The notes under the pieces: generated by a model
Databases searched by the model: none
What the model saw: the letters and a program-made list of their open reading frames with translations, nothing else
Told to the model about the DNA's origin: nothing
Made by a program: the position numbers and the translations under genes
NCBI GenBank assembly: GCA_905250025.1
Contig: CAJNOJ010000132.1
Span: 214,782-278,781, forward strand
Direction of reading: 5' to 3'
DNA length: 64,000 bases
DNA from: Adineta ricciae
Taxonomy: Eukaryota > Rotifera > Eurotatoria > Adinetida > Adinetidae
Shown here: piece by piece, positions 43,045 to 54,394 of the stretch
Layout: each line of letters opens with the position of its first letter
Numbering within the stretch: position 1 is the stretch's first letter

Positions 43045-46000
43045 TCAGTTTGTCACCTGTCTCGACGTAATGCTGAGCACATCAGACGATAACGATCGCT
43101 TTATTTTATTGTTATTGAAAAACGAGAGTGGTGGAGATTTTGTTGCCGACGAAGAGTGTCGATGTTGATTATATTCAGCTTTAATCTTTTCAAACTCAAC
43201 AAGGATTATTTGACAGACTTTCGGATGAAGACCTGAAGCGTTTGCAGCAACTCTAGCAACTGAAGAAACTTCCTGGTCGCTGTCGTTCTGTATATCACTC
43301 GAAGATGACGTACCATCAAAGAGTTTCGATGAAATTCGTCTTCCTTCCTTTTTATAATTCTCTACAACATTTTGCACACTTGCATAGACACCTCGACTGA
43401 GCCAGGTCAGCGATGAAACCGTGCTTATGCTAGGTTTCATTCCCATATTCACAACAGCTATTAAGGATCCTGCTGCAGCGCCAGGTATGCCATGACGTTT
43501 ATAACCAGCACGAGGTTGAGTTATGACACCAGTAAAACCTTCCTTCCACCCCTTCCATAAGGTTATGCCAGCTGCTCTGGCGCCCGATTTAAAATTAGTT
43601 ACAACCGGTCTCGAACGTGCTTTCTTAGTGCTAATATATATGTATAATGAGGATGTTTATCATTCGAAGGAAAGAAATTTCTCCTACCTGTACGGATCGT
43701 ATAAATAAGGGACATGATGCAGTGCATCAGTTATTTCACCATACAATGACAAATATCCAAGAGTCAGATGGCCTATACCTAAAGCCACGCCTTTAGCCAC
43801 ACTTCCGGCGCCCTCAAGCGCTCTGTTCCTAGTCAGATTGTCATTGCTCGCCGTTCGCTTTAATTCCGATGCAGTATTGATAAACATTTTCGAGATAGCC
43901 TTTTGCGAATGCTCAAAGAAGCCATGCATGATTATATGCTGATGATTATCGTGCTTGAAATGCCATTTTCGTGTGGCATGTGGCCGAAGTTGATCTTCTT
44001 GTAGAACATTTGCTGATACTAATACTTGTGCAACTGGTCGAGATATTTGCAAATGATATTTATCGGAACGATAACAAGCAGAAAATGTAGGTTCTAGATC
44101 GCTGTGCATGCGTGTTAAAGGTAAATTTGCATGAAATGCGCGCACCGCTGCTGCGCATCCATCTTCTTTCAGAATCGCATCGCGAAGGTGTTCAGCTGCA
44201 ACGCATGTTGTTGATTGATGAACAAAGTGGAATGCTTGGATCAATTGTTCTGTCGTAATTGATTTGCCTGGAACTGGTTGAGGGCCAGCACCACTTTTTG
44301 CAATAACTGTGCCCCAAAAAAACTGATCGCCAAAGAATGGAACCACAATGGTAGGCTTTCCGGCACGTAGACCAGCGGCAGTGGTGCCCGCACCACCATG
44401 ATGACAAACAGCTGATACTATAAGAAAAAGAGCGATAAATCGAAGTCATTGTCAACATAGAGAGAAATCAGTAGTTACCATGTTGAAAGAGCCAATCATG
44501 TGGTACATTTCCGATTTTGAATATGTTAGGTGGTAATTGATCCATTTCCGTAGCAAGACCAGATAGAACAGCGCGATATCCAGTTTGAAGCAGTGCATCG
44601 ACGACAACTTTAAGAATACGACGAGAATCATGCCCGGCAATAGAACCAAAGCCAATATAGATTGGTTTTTGTTCGTCGGAATGAAGGAAATCAAGTAGAT
44701 CTTGTGGTGGATTTGTGTAGGCTGTTCCAAGATCCAAGAAGAAAAAGCCGGACACATCAATATGTTCTCCCCAATCGTTGGGTTTCTCCACAAGTGATGG
44801 TGACCAGCAATAAGTATGAGGTACCCGCTCGTCATCTAGAGCATATACCGCTTGACTAGTATTTAATATCGAAAGACCCAATATTTTCTTTCGAAAGTTG
44901 TTGATAATATCACGCATACCTGTCCATGTCTAGAAGGAATTCGTAAAGAGAACTCACCGTTCAATTCAAAAGATTATTATGTATTTACTAGTGTGTCAAT
45001 AACATCATAGGAATATCGATTGATGATTTTGCTCGATCCGGTAGAGTTGTCAATATTGGATAGCGGATGTGGAAAAGCTGCTGTCGACGTCCAAGGCATT
45101 GTGAACATGATATGTAAAGGTATCTGTAGCTTTTCTGCACAATGAATATGACCAAATGACGGTGGATTCGCAATGATTGCTTCCGCAGTGAATGGCATAT
45201 TCGTTTCATCATCATTTGCTATACAGGCTTGCCACGTCGAAGCAAGAATTTCAGATAACGATCGACGTTTCTTACTGACATCTCCCGCCATGATGCTATC
45301 CATTGAAGGAATGATACCAGAATTTTTAACCATGAATGAAATCAAGTCAACTGGATCACCGCCTAATGGATAGAATTCCAGATTATTACCACGAACAAAT
45401 GATCGAAATGTTTCGTGTGTTGCTAATCGGACACGATGACCTTTTGCTCGCAGCGCTTGACCAAGACTACATTGGAATTTCTTAGATTTTGTTTTGAAAA
45501 ACGTTTTTGTTCAACTTACGCGATAAATGGTTGCACGTCGCCTCGTGTACCAACGATGAGAATGACAATAGCCAAGCGAGGTATAAGAAGATCTTCATCA
45601 GTTGGAGTGTCTCTTCGAGGGCATTCAAGTGTTGATGGAAGTGGTCGCATAGGTACTTTATATTTCTTTTTCGATTTAAATGTCAGATCGAGACGTCCAC
45701 CAGTGTCGTCGACACCAACTGTATAATCCAGAACTTCGTTATCTTTTTGCTGACCAGTAGTGACGTTTACTTCTCCTACGGCACAGATGAATTTGTTATG
45801 TTGAATAAGATCAACGTGTAGAGAAAGTGTAGAATTAAAACAGCAAATCGTCAGACTATTTTCATTGTGTAAAAGTTTTGAAGGTAGTTCGATAGGATTC
45901 ATTGATGACATAAGCGAACCAGAAAATATTTCGATGTTATTGAGTTGTATGACAGTATTAATATCAAAACTGTCATTGTGATGATTATTCGATTCGAATA

Positions 46001-46244
46001 CTAGATGCAATTGTTTGTCAACAGACGTACGCTCGAACTGTTTGCAATACCACCATTTACATAAATTTTTCGTGTCAACAACGTGTGGTAAATTGATAAG
46101 AGACCAATCGTGGTGTGTACCTGTATTTTCTGCGGTCGTTACCATGATTTCGTCGTTCATATTACGTTGACAGTAACATTTCCAATCGGCATCAAAATTT
46201 ATGCGCGTGACATCTTCGTTATCAGCCGTCATATTTTTTCTCAA
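43045..46244 (-). CDS. Sterol 3-beta-glucosyltransferase-like GT, copy B (5 exons)
   Basis: Exons are 46244-45520, 45466-44989, 44929-44479, 44417-43688 and 43630-43045, giving 989 aa. Exons 2-5 are the same length as in copy A (478, 451, 730, 586); exon 1 is 3 nt longer (one extra residue near position 28). VGTRGDVQPFIA and HHGGAGTTAAGLRAGKP are unchanged. The exon 3 donor is GTAACT instead of GTAAGT. The N-terminal 225 residues vary more than the GT core. Confidence 0.82.
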
Positions 46245-46288
46245 AATCTTCTTTTATGAGTAATAGTCCTTGTAGTTTTTTTCCTCCA

Positions 46289-46298
46289 CTTTTTATAC
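46289..46298 (-). promoter_or_regulatory. TATA box of the glucosyltransferase gene, copy B
   Basis: The minus strand reads GTATAAAAAG upstream of the ATG at 46244, matching 14365-14374. Confidence 0.5.
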
Positions 46299-46578
46299 GG
46301 CCATATGTCGCTCGTACTTTTCTGACGTTCTGCTCCTTTCTTTTTCTTTCGTCTATATTTCAAGTCATGTTTTACCTCTTTGAGGACGCGATGAGTAAGA
46401 CAAAATAAAAAATAACAACAGTGATTCATCAGGAACATCGTTTGTCAAAGCAAAATTCTTTGTACTTGATTATGAATCATTGTCGCATTCAACGAGCCAT
46501 AAAAGTGCGTTCTGTGCTTTATTTTTCTAGATGGAAAATATTTATTTCAACGCGCATAGTCATGTGGATTAAAAATTT

Positions 46579-46911
46579 CTATCCATTTTGTGGAACTCGC
46601 GCGACTTTATCTTCTTCGTCGAAGAATACACGTACACGATTAGGACGCACATCCAGTTTCATTGGACAATGAAGTGGCAGTTTTTCTACGTGGTACTCTA
46701 GAAGAGTGGAAATCATCGTAATTACAAAGAAATTCCAAACGAATTACCTGGATTTTCACGTTTGATTTCTTCAATAGCCTCGTCTATTGGTTTACCAAGC
46801 AGATGCGGCCATGATTTACTCTCATATGGCGCAAGCTTCAATAGATCCCTGCAAGAAACGCTCTAAAACTTAAAAAATCACTCTGAAGAGCAACGATAGA
46901 AATACTTACAT
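46579..46911 (-). CDS. Potato inhibitor I family serine protease inhibitor, copy B
   Basis: Same three-piece structure as copy A: AT (46911-46910), 46848-46748 and 46697-46579, giving 73 aa. Exon lengths are identical to copy A (101 and 119 nt). The intron after AT uses a normal GTAAGT donor here, which confirms the exon edge that in copy A has a GC donor. The binding loop CPMKLDVRPNRVRVFF is unchanged, so P1 is Leu in both. Changes lie in the linker before it (EYHVEKL against DYQVEKL). Confidence 0.8.
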
Positions 46912-47214
46912 TGTGGTGCTTGCTGTTTATCGGCAATCACTGGGAGAAAAATAGTTCGAATGTGACAATTAGAAGTCGAAAAACGAATGATGTTGTTTTT
47001 TTGTTGAAACAGAACGAAAAACTGATTACCTGTTGTTGACAAATAGTATTGTCAGTAATCAAGGTTATTTGCATGATTTATGCATCAACATAGAACGAAT
47101 CGAAATATTATCTTTCCATCTTAAAGAGCTGAAATACATTTTTCCTTTTCTGTCATACTATGTGGTGCATTCCGTGCAGCATGAATAAACAGACGTAATC
47201 AACGATAGTATTTC
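46912..47214. other. Intergenic, copy B
   Basis: Leader and promoter side of the inhibitor gene. Compared with copy A it ends at a deletion of roughly 150 bp just downstream. Confidence 0.4.
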
Positions 47215-48128
47215 ATGCTGTCTTTTGTGTTTGCCATATCTACTAAATCGAAAGACTATGTTAAACATCATGTACCAAGATACCTACAGCAATATGTACA
47301 ATTGGGCACAATGACCAACAATCGTAGTTCACCATTGACAGATGTAGAACTTACACCGAACGTAGCGGAATTTGCTGATCGTTCTGGATTTGTTATTTAT
47401 ATCGAAGTAACGATTTAGATAAGTGAATACCAAGGTTTATCATGTAAACAATAGATATTACCAGTTCTTGTAACGGATAAAATCGAATCGATTAAAAAGC
47501 AACTAAAACTTTATCCAAGATTTGCAAATGTTGAATTGAAATCATTAGAAAACTCGATCGGACTGTACGGCCGAGTAGAGACAACTGAAATGAGGACAAA
47601 GCATTGATACCAGTGACAGTATTCTATCAATTCAACTGTATTCAGCGGATTCGATCATAATGGCAGATCTAATTAAAGACCAAGTAAATCCTAATTTTTT
47701 ATTTTACTTTTTTCGTTATTATTTATTTAGAATGGATCAACAAACTTCGGACCTACTATGGAAATATTTATCAGACTCCCTTTCGGACATACAATCACAA
47801 CAACAAGATGATAATACTTTAACGGACTATGCGATCCAAAGTGAATCAACGTTGATGATGACACTTCGCTTTAAGTGATAGAATGCATCATTTCACCAGT
47901 GGTCGTCAAGACTTTCAAGTTTCGCCTTGTGATGATGGTGCGAATGCGATTATAAGTGTTCTCAAATTTGCATTTAAAAGCGAGAATAATTTATCGCCAA
48001 CTGAATTACAAAACGATAATTTACAAGTCCAAACACTTTTATTGAATTTATATAGAACATCTAAGGACTATTCGCTGGTAAATGTAGGGATGATAAACAT
48101 AAAAAGTGTTGTACTTTTTGTGCAGTGA
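47215..48128 (+). pseudogene. Ubiquitin-like domain gene, decaying, copy B
   Basis: Homologous to 15428-16326 but broken at other places. The first part has an in-frame TAG after VIYIEVTI (47416-47418) and a second TAG soon after, where copy A reads through. The 27 nt encoding most of RLMFFGTQL are missing, and the LRGG codons are replaced by a frame ending RFK and a stop. Conversely it keeps 27 nt (ENNLSPTELQ region, near 47980) that copy A lost, and lacks the one-base insertion of copy A. The ubiquitin-type C-terminus is therefore gone in this copy. Confidence 0.5.
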
Positions 48129-48315
48129 ACGATAATGACTAACTTTGTCTCTGTTGTGGATAAATTCTTCAGTAGTATAATCAAGAAATATGTGCTGTTT
48201 TTCTTTATTCATTCGGCGACGCAAATGATATAATCTAGACTAGCCATTGCCTGAGAAGAAATGTTATTTCGACGATGCTATTACAAATAAAATTATAAAA
48301 GTTTTTCTCCTCTCA
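48129..48315. other. Noncoding spacer left of the inserted element
   Basis: Aligns with 16327-16515; no gene. Confidence 0.4.
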
Positions 48316-49113
48316 CGAGGGAACCACCCGAGCCCCAGGTGTCAAAAAGCTTTATGGCTCGGAGTGTGATGGGTAGATAGGGCATACATAGATATGATAT
48401 ATCCTAAGGTGGTTCGTGCGCAAGTCGCCTTTAGCAAATGTTATCAATTTTTCAAGTTACAAGCGATATTTGCTGTTTTACCGAAAATTCAAATTTTTCC
48501 TATATAAGAAAATGAGTGCAGTTTAAAAACTTTTTATTACATTATCAGACATGGATCCAGCTCGTTTTTTTCCAAGTCGAGATGATTCCAGTCTCGCGAT
48601 TTTATTTTACCAGCTAATTAGAAAATGTCGGTTTGAAAAATGCTACAGATCCTACTGGAATTAATTAATTATTTGCTATTGAAAACTACACCATTCGACT
48701 CAGAATTAATTCTGCATCGAATGGTGTAGTTTTCATGGACGGGACATACTTAGTAAGAAAGTTTTTAGCTAACACATCATTTGTTCGTGCTAGCTTCACA
48801 CCGATGATAAATAGTTTCTTTCACACACTCTCCTTCTTTATTTGATATTCACACATGTACAGAATAGGATAAATTCATTTCATTCTCAAAAATATACCCA
48901 TCAGACGAATAAACACTTTTTCTTATATAGAAAATTTTGAATTTTTGGTAAAACTGCAAATATCGCTTGTAACTTGAAAAATTGATAAGATTTGCTAAAG
49001 GCAACTTGCGCACGAACCAACTTAGGATATATCATACCTAGGTATGCCCTACCTACCCATCACTCTCCGAGCCATAAAGCTTTTTGACACCTCGGGCTCG
49101 GGTGGTTCCCTCA
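48316..49113. mobile_element. 798-bp non-autonomous inverted-repeat transposon (MITE-like), copy B only
   Basis: The ends are long imperfect inverted repeats: 48316-48518 pairs with 48914-49113, outermost bases (C/T)GAGGGAACCACCCGAG. Copy A has the uninterrupted sequence at 16513-16515, so this is an insertion. A TCA triplet flanks both ends (48313-48315 and 49114-49116), consistent with a 3-bp target duplication, though it cannot be separated from the TCA at the element end. No transposase frame is inside, so it needs proteins from elsewhere. The centre contains a smaller hairpin. A 3-bp duplication would fit PIF/Harbinger- or CMC-like groups; I cannot assign one. Confidence 0.85.
48678..48735. 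repeat. Internal hairpin inside the 798-bp element
   Basis: GAAAACTACACCATTCGA pairs with TCGAATGGTGTAGTTTTC across a short loop that itself reads AGAATTAATTCT. This module, with the following TGGACGGGA and GTGCTAGCTTCACACCGAT, resembles the arms of the foldback at 63220-63552. Confidence 0.7.
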
Positions 49114-49940
49114 TCAGTATTTGGGTGTGTTAAGCATTCATATTAATAAGCAACATGACCTCTCCTATTTTCAAATTATAAAACGTTGGTGAAGGAATAT
49201 TTCCAATAGGTAAATTGCAATTATTCGATTCGCTGTTCTTGTTTAGTATTTAAAATTGCTTCGGTTTTTTCTCTTTTCTTTTATAAAATCGAATGAGGGC
49301 GTTAAATACCTGTTTTTCATGCATTGACAAATCCCTCAGTGCGGCAAATGGACGTAAAAATAGTATTTCAAAGTAAATAAAATGACTTTCAGCGATTTTG
49401 TTCTCTTCTCAATAGGCGGGTTGAGTCGCGTGTTGGTAAAAACTTTCTTCTTCTTCTTCTTGCTGTCAAAAATATCTGAAGAAAATTGAAATTTACATGC
49501 GACATACGAAGGCATTATTAATACTTGTAGGTAATATTGTTGCCGACCGAGTAACGCTCGCGTTTATACATCGTCGATTTTCGCATGTCTATCCAATTGT
49601 TATACTAAATTTCGAAAAATACCTTTCTTCCGAGATTGCATAAAGAAAAGAAGCTCGTGTGCTTGTTAGCCAATCTGATTTTATTCGTTTCTTCCGTCAT
49701 TGATGCAGAAATGTTTTCGAGTTCTAAATTATTAATGTAAATATTGGAATGCATGAAGAAAAATACAACGCAGTTAAAATTATCGAGCAAGAAATTTCGT
49801 CAACAAAAAAATTTTGCCTTGACGATTGTTTCTATATTTAATGTCATTTTCTTACTACATGCTGGCAGTTGCTTGAGTATTTTTAGTGAAATATGTTTCG
49901 TTTTATTTAGATTAAAAACTAAGACTGTGGCTTATTACTA
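49114..49940. other. Noncoding spacer right of the inserted element
   Basis: Aligns with 16516-17360. It contains a (CTT)n run near 49448 and the hydrophobic open frame 49744-49941, which ends in TAATG at the subtilase start, as in copy A. Confidence 0.4.
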
Positions 49941-52900
49941 ATGGGAGACACTCATCTGAATTTTACGGATGTTTCGCGAAATCCGTCATCACCGACTGCT
50001 CAACAGTCTTCGGGCACTGATGGAAGTCATCATGGAAGGAAATATCAACCAAATGCGTGAGTTTTCTTCTGGTGAAAAAGTGAAAGAAAGGTTTTGCTAA
50101 AGTTATTTGTGTTGAATAGAAATGAGAAGAAAACGCCATGGATGCAAAGACCAGGAAATAAAAGGCTGGTCATTGGAGTATCAGTCGTCGTGGCAATAAT
50201 CATAATAATTCTGATTATTGTTCTTCCCGCGGTTTTAACAAAGAAATCAGGCTCAGATGCAGCAGGTAAGAGTTGAACGAGTGGTTTGGGAGTTTGACGT
50301 TTAGCTTCCACTATTCAACAAATATTAATTTGTAGAGAAACATGCAAATTGATGAATGCTAATCATGTACTTTAGGAGGCTCGACATCTCAAACAACTCC
50401 ACAACCGTATATCTCCAAATGTCAATCTACAATGTCAAAAGGTTTGCATGTTTTGCACTGAAATACGATATACTCTGGTACCTTTTCTTTTTCACTATTC
50501 TTGCAGCTTTTACCAAAACAGTGAAACTTCCATCTGTAAACGATCCTCGTCCGAAAGTAAAAATGGCACCGGTTCCAGAAAGAATTGGAAACAATGTTCT
50601 TGTCAAAAGGGCCTATCTCGTTGAATTCGCATCTGATTCCACTGACAAGAACCATGCTCGAACGATTACCAGATTGCTAAGATTATCCAATGCTATTGAT
50701 CCATCGGCAGTTACAATACGGCGTTCAATTCAGACGTCGTTATTTTCAGGTGTCTCGTTTAGTATCGATCAAGATCATCCGATCGAAGCTGTTGAAAATA
50801 TCGAGGGTGCAGTTGCTATCCATCCGATTTATACCTACTCACATCCACAACCTGTGAAAACTTTTGATTACAATGAATTGTACAATACTGGTAGTGATAC
50901 AATTAATTCATACAACTTAACTGGGGTCAGACATATACACGATATCTATAAAAATTTCGGTGCGGGTGTTAAGGTATGTAGCTTAATTTCAGCATATCTT
51001 CTCAACGATTGCTGGAATATTGTCTGTAGGTGGCTGTCATTGACACTGGTGTGTACTATTTACATCCAGCACTCGGAGGTTGTTTTGGGCCGGGATGTAA
51101 AGTTGAGTTTGGCTATGGTATGACACGTAATGCACCTTGAACGAAAGATTATAAACGTAGAATGTTTCTAGATCTTGTTGGAAATAGCTATACTGATGAT
51201 AATCCAGTGTTTATGCCTGATGCGGATCCATTGGATCCCTGCCCCGATGGATCCCACGGTATTTATCTTCTATCCAGTTAACTTTAGCGTCTTACCATGT
51301 CCCTTCGTATGAACTATACATAGGTACTCATGTTGCTGGAATTATTGCTGCAAATTCTACAGGAATCACCGATATAAGTTTTAGTTCATATGTGCCTTTC
51401 ATTGGCGTTGCGCCACAAGCCACACTCGGTGCATGTAAGACTTTGCAATCTATTCTATTTGAAAGTCATTTATCTAGTTGATCTACCTTTTCTGTGACAG
51501 ATCGCGTATTCGGCTGTTCTAGTAGTGCGCCATCAGGTATGTGCAAAATGATGCAGCTGTATTTTCCGATAATTTTCTTACTTGTTAAAAGATGCAATTA
51601 CTGAAGCTATCTATCGTGCATACAATGACGGGGCCGACGTCAGTAAGTGTCTTTTTATACATCTTTAAATTCTAGACGCGTCGGAGATGATATTTCAATT
51701 TTAACATTATCGTGCAAAGTAGAGTGCATTAAATAGAAATGCATAGGATAGATTGTCAACTGATGATAATTTTTGTTGTCTGAGTCACTTGAAATGTCAT
51801 TGATATGTTTAGTTAACTTATCTCTTGGCGGCCCAGGTCCATATTCAGGCTCTGCAGAAGGACTAGCAATCCAACGAGTGACTGATGCTGGAGGTACCGA
51901 TCCTTTTCGCCTTTCTTTTATGACTCCTAAGGGTGATAATTCATTCTTAGCATATGTCGTTGTTGCGGCGGGTAATAGTGGAAGTGGTGGTTTTCAAACG
52001 ACTGGCGACATAGCCAATGAGCCAAGCTCGTTGTCTGCCTGTTCTGTAGACAACAAGTATAATCTATTGATGGATTCATTTGTTATAATTGGACCTAATA
52101 ACACGAAAATTCTCTATCAACCTGGAACGAACTATGGTGGTTGGAGATCAATTACAAACTCGACGATCGTCGTGAATGGTTAGGCCAGATTAGCTCTATA
52201 GGATTTTTCAACTTATACTGATTATTTAGACCCCACTAGATCGAATAGCAATGATGGTTGCAACGGCCCATCAGTCATAATCATGGGAGCTGTGGTTTTG
52301 TTTCAGTATCAAGACAGTGACGAATGTGATACTGAAACCCGTTGTAACAAAGCATCTGTTCAAGGGGCCATCGGTTGTTTGATATACAATACCAATAATA
52401 TTGCCGGTTGAGTTGCGTTGCTAGTATAGAATGTTTTCATTAGTCGGCCATTATCTACTTAGGTTCATCAAATATTCCCAGTGGAAGCATCAGTTTGAGT
52501 GATGGATTGAGTATTATATCGACAGTTGCTGCCAATACATCGGCTATGTACACGTTCACAGATCGGCTTGAGCCTGTCACAATAGTAAGGCATCTAACAT
52601 AGAAAATAGACTGATCTCAGTAGTGCACGGGAATGAGATGAATACTATCGATGTTGATCATCAACTTTTGCTGTGTTTTCCTATGCATAGAGCACAGGCG
52701 GAACAGTCTCTGATTTCTCATCAATTGGTCCGAGCGGCGATCTTTTCTTGAAGCCTCGCCTTTGTGGTATCGGTGGACGTGTTTATTCCACAATCTCACC
52801 AATAGCTGCTGCCACCGTAAATTTCACAAGAGCGTATGCTGTCTACTCAGGCACAAGTATGGCTTCACCTTACCTCGCAGGGTATACTTCACCGTCCTAT

Positions 52901-54219
52901 TAAGACTCTAACATATTCGTGTCCACGTTTGTTTTTCAAGGACTTTGGCTCTCTTTCTTGCCAGTTTAGGCAATCCCGCTCCGAATACAGTTAGTGGTGT
53001 TGCCAGTAATGGAGTCTGTCGACCGTCATTTTCGATGGCTATGAACATCTTTCAATCGACTGCACAAACTGTAAACATCTATGGGTCATCTGTTCTTTCT
53101 TCTACTCTCCAGCAAGGGGCGGGATTGGTCGATATCCGTCGTACTATCGCAGCTACGACCATGCTTTCACCTAGCGAGCTCTCTCTGAACGATAGCGTTC
53201 GCATAGCTTCATCATATACAGTGAAAGTTTTTAACATTGGCACGACAGCAGCGTCCTATGTAGTTACACATGGTGGAGCAGCATTGGGCACGCCAAAGAA
53301 TGGAAATTCTGATCAACTTTTGCTTGTTCCATCGTATTCAGCAAATTATGCTGTAAGATTTTTTTGCTTATCTTGTGCATACGAGATTCGTTTTTATATT
53401 CGTAGAATGTGACAATTGTACCTAGTACATTTGTACTTCAACCTGAACAATCGCTTAACATCACTCTTCGTTTCACACCACCCACTGGATTAAATACAAC
53501 ATTATTACCATTCTATTCGGGTTTTATATATGTATCTAATCAAAACAATGGAGACGTTGTTCATCTGCCATGTAAGCATGAATTTTATCAAACTTGATGT
53601 TGAAGTATTTTTGTAGATGCTGGTGTTGTCGGTGACTATTCCAGCGCTCGTATTATTGTGCGCACAGCTTCAAACACTGCCGTTACAGGGGTTGCTTCTC
53701 AGTCTGGCGTTTATATTTCTGATACACAACAAGCAACATTGAATGCTACGCTAGGAATACGACTCACCTTGGTAGCAGCATGGTCCACTCGTCTCTTCAT
53801 TGCTGAAGCTATTTCAGTTAATGACACCAGTTTACCGGGCCAAAATCAAAGGTAATATCACCGTAAGAGAGACTAGTTCAACGTCAGTTTTCAAACATTG
53901 TTTACTAACCTGTGCGTCATTTTCTCTTTACAGTTTGGGAATATTGAAAGATGAGGCATACAATACATTTGTATACATTTCCGATATATCAAGAAATACC
54001 GCTGTTGAAACTCAATCATTTAGCGATAGTTATCAACTCTTATGGTATGGAAGCGTATGTGCGGCAAAGAGTATCAAGAATTGCACGACTGCAACAGCAT
54101 CTCGCCTTCCTCAAGGTCAATATCGACTTCGATTTTCGGCTTTAAAACATTTCGGAAATATTTCGAATCCCAATGACTACGACGTTTATCGTTCTCCGTC
54201 CTTTTTACTCACTTACTAG
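49941..54219 (+). CDS. Membrane-anchored PA-domain subtilisin-like protease, copy B
   Basis: The same multi-exon gene as 17361-21644. I followed the main exons and their edges and found no stop or frameshift. The catalytic segments VAVIDTGV, GTHVAGI, AAGNSG and GTSMASP are present, as are the membrane helix and the PA-like insertion. Changes include GTGCK to GPGCK after the Asp motif and several in the PA insertion (DPTGLNS to DPTRSNS). As in copy A, one intron (after TDAG) is a multiple of three without a stop, so its retention would add 19 residues just before the oxyanion Asn strand. Confidence 0.82.
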
Positions 54220-54394
54220 TCTGCTACAACGTTGACTGATTTAATTCTCCAATTAATAATTAAGTTTTATTGAATCAAATCTTTTCTTCTCTATACAAAT
54301 TTTTATCGTATTATTTACTAATAAAAAAGCCGATTACCGATGAATCAGCTTAGTACTATCATTTCTTTAGATCTTGAAATGTGAATGTCTTAAG

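Noticed and set aside
48678..48735. Hairpin as a transcription terminator or ncRNA
   Set aside because: It lies inside a transposon and matches the foldback family, which explains it better.
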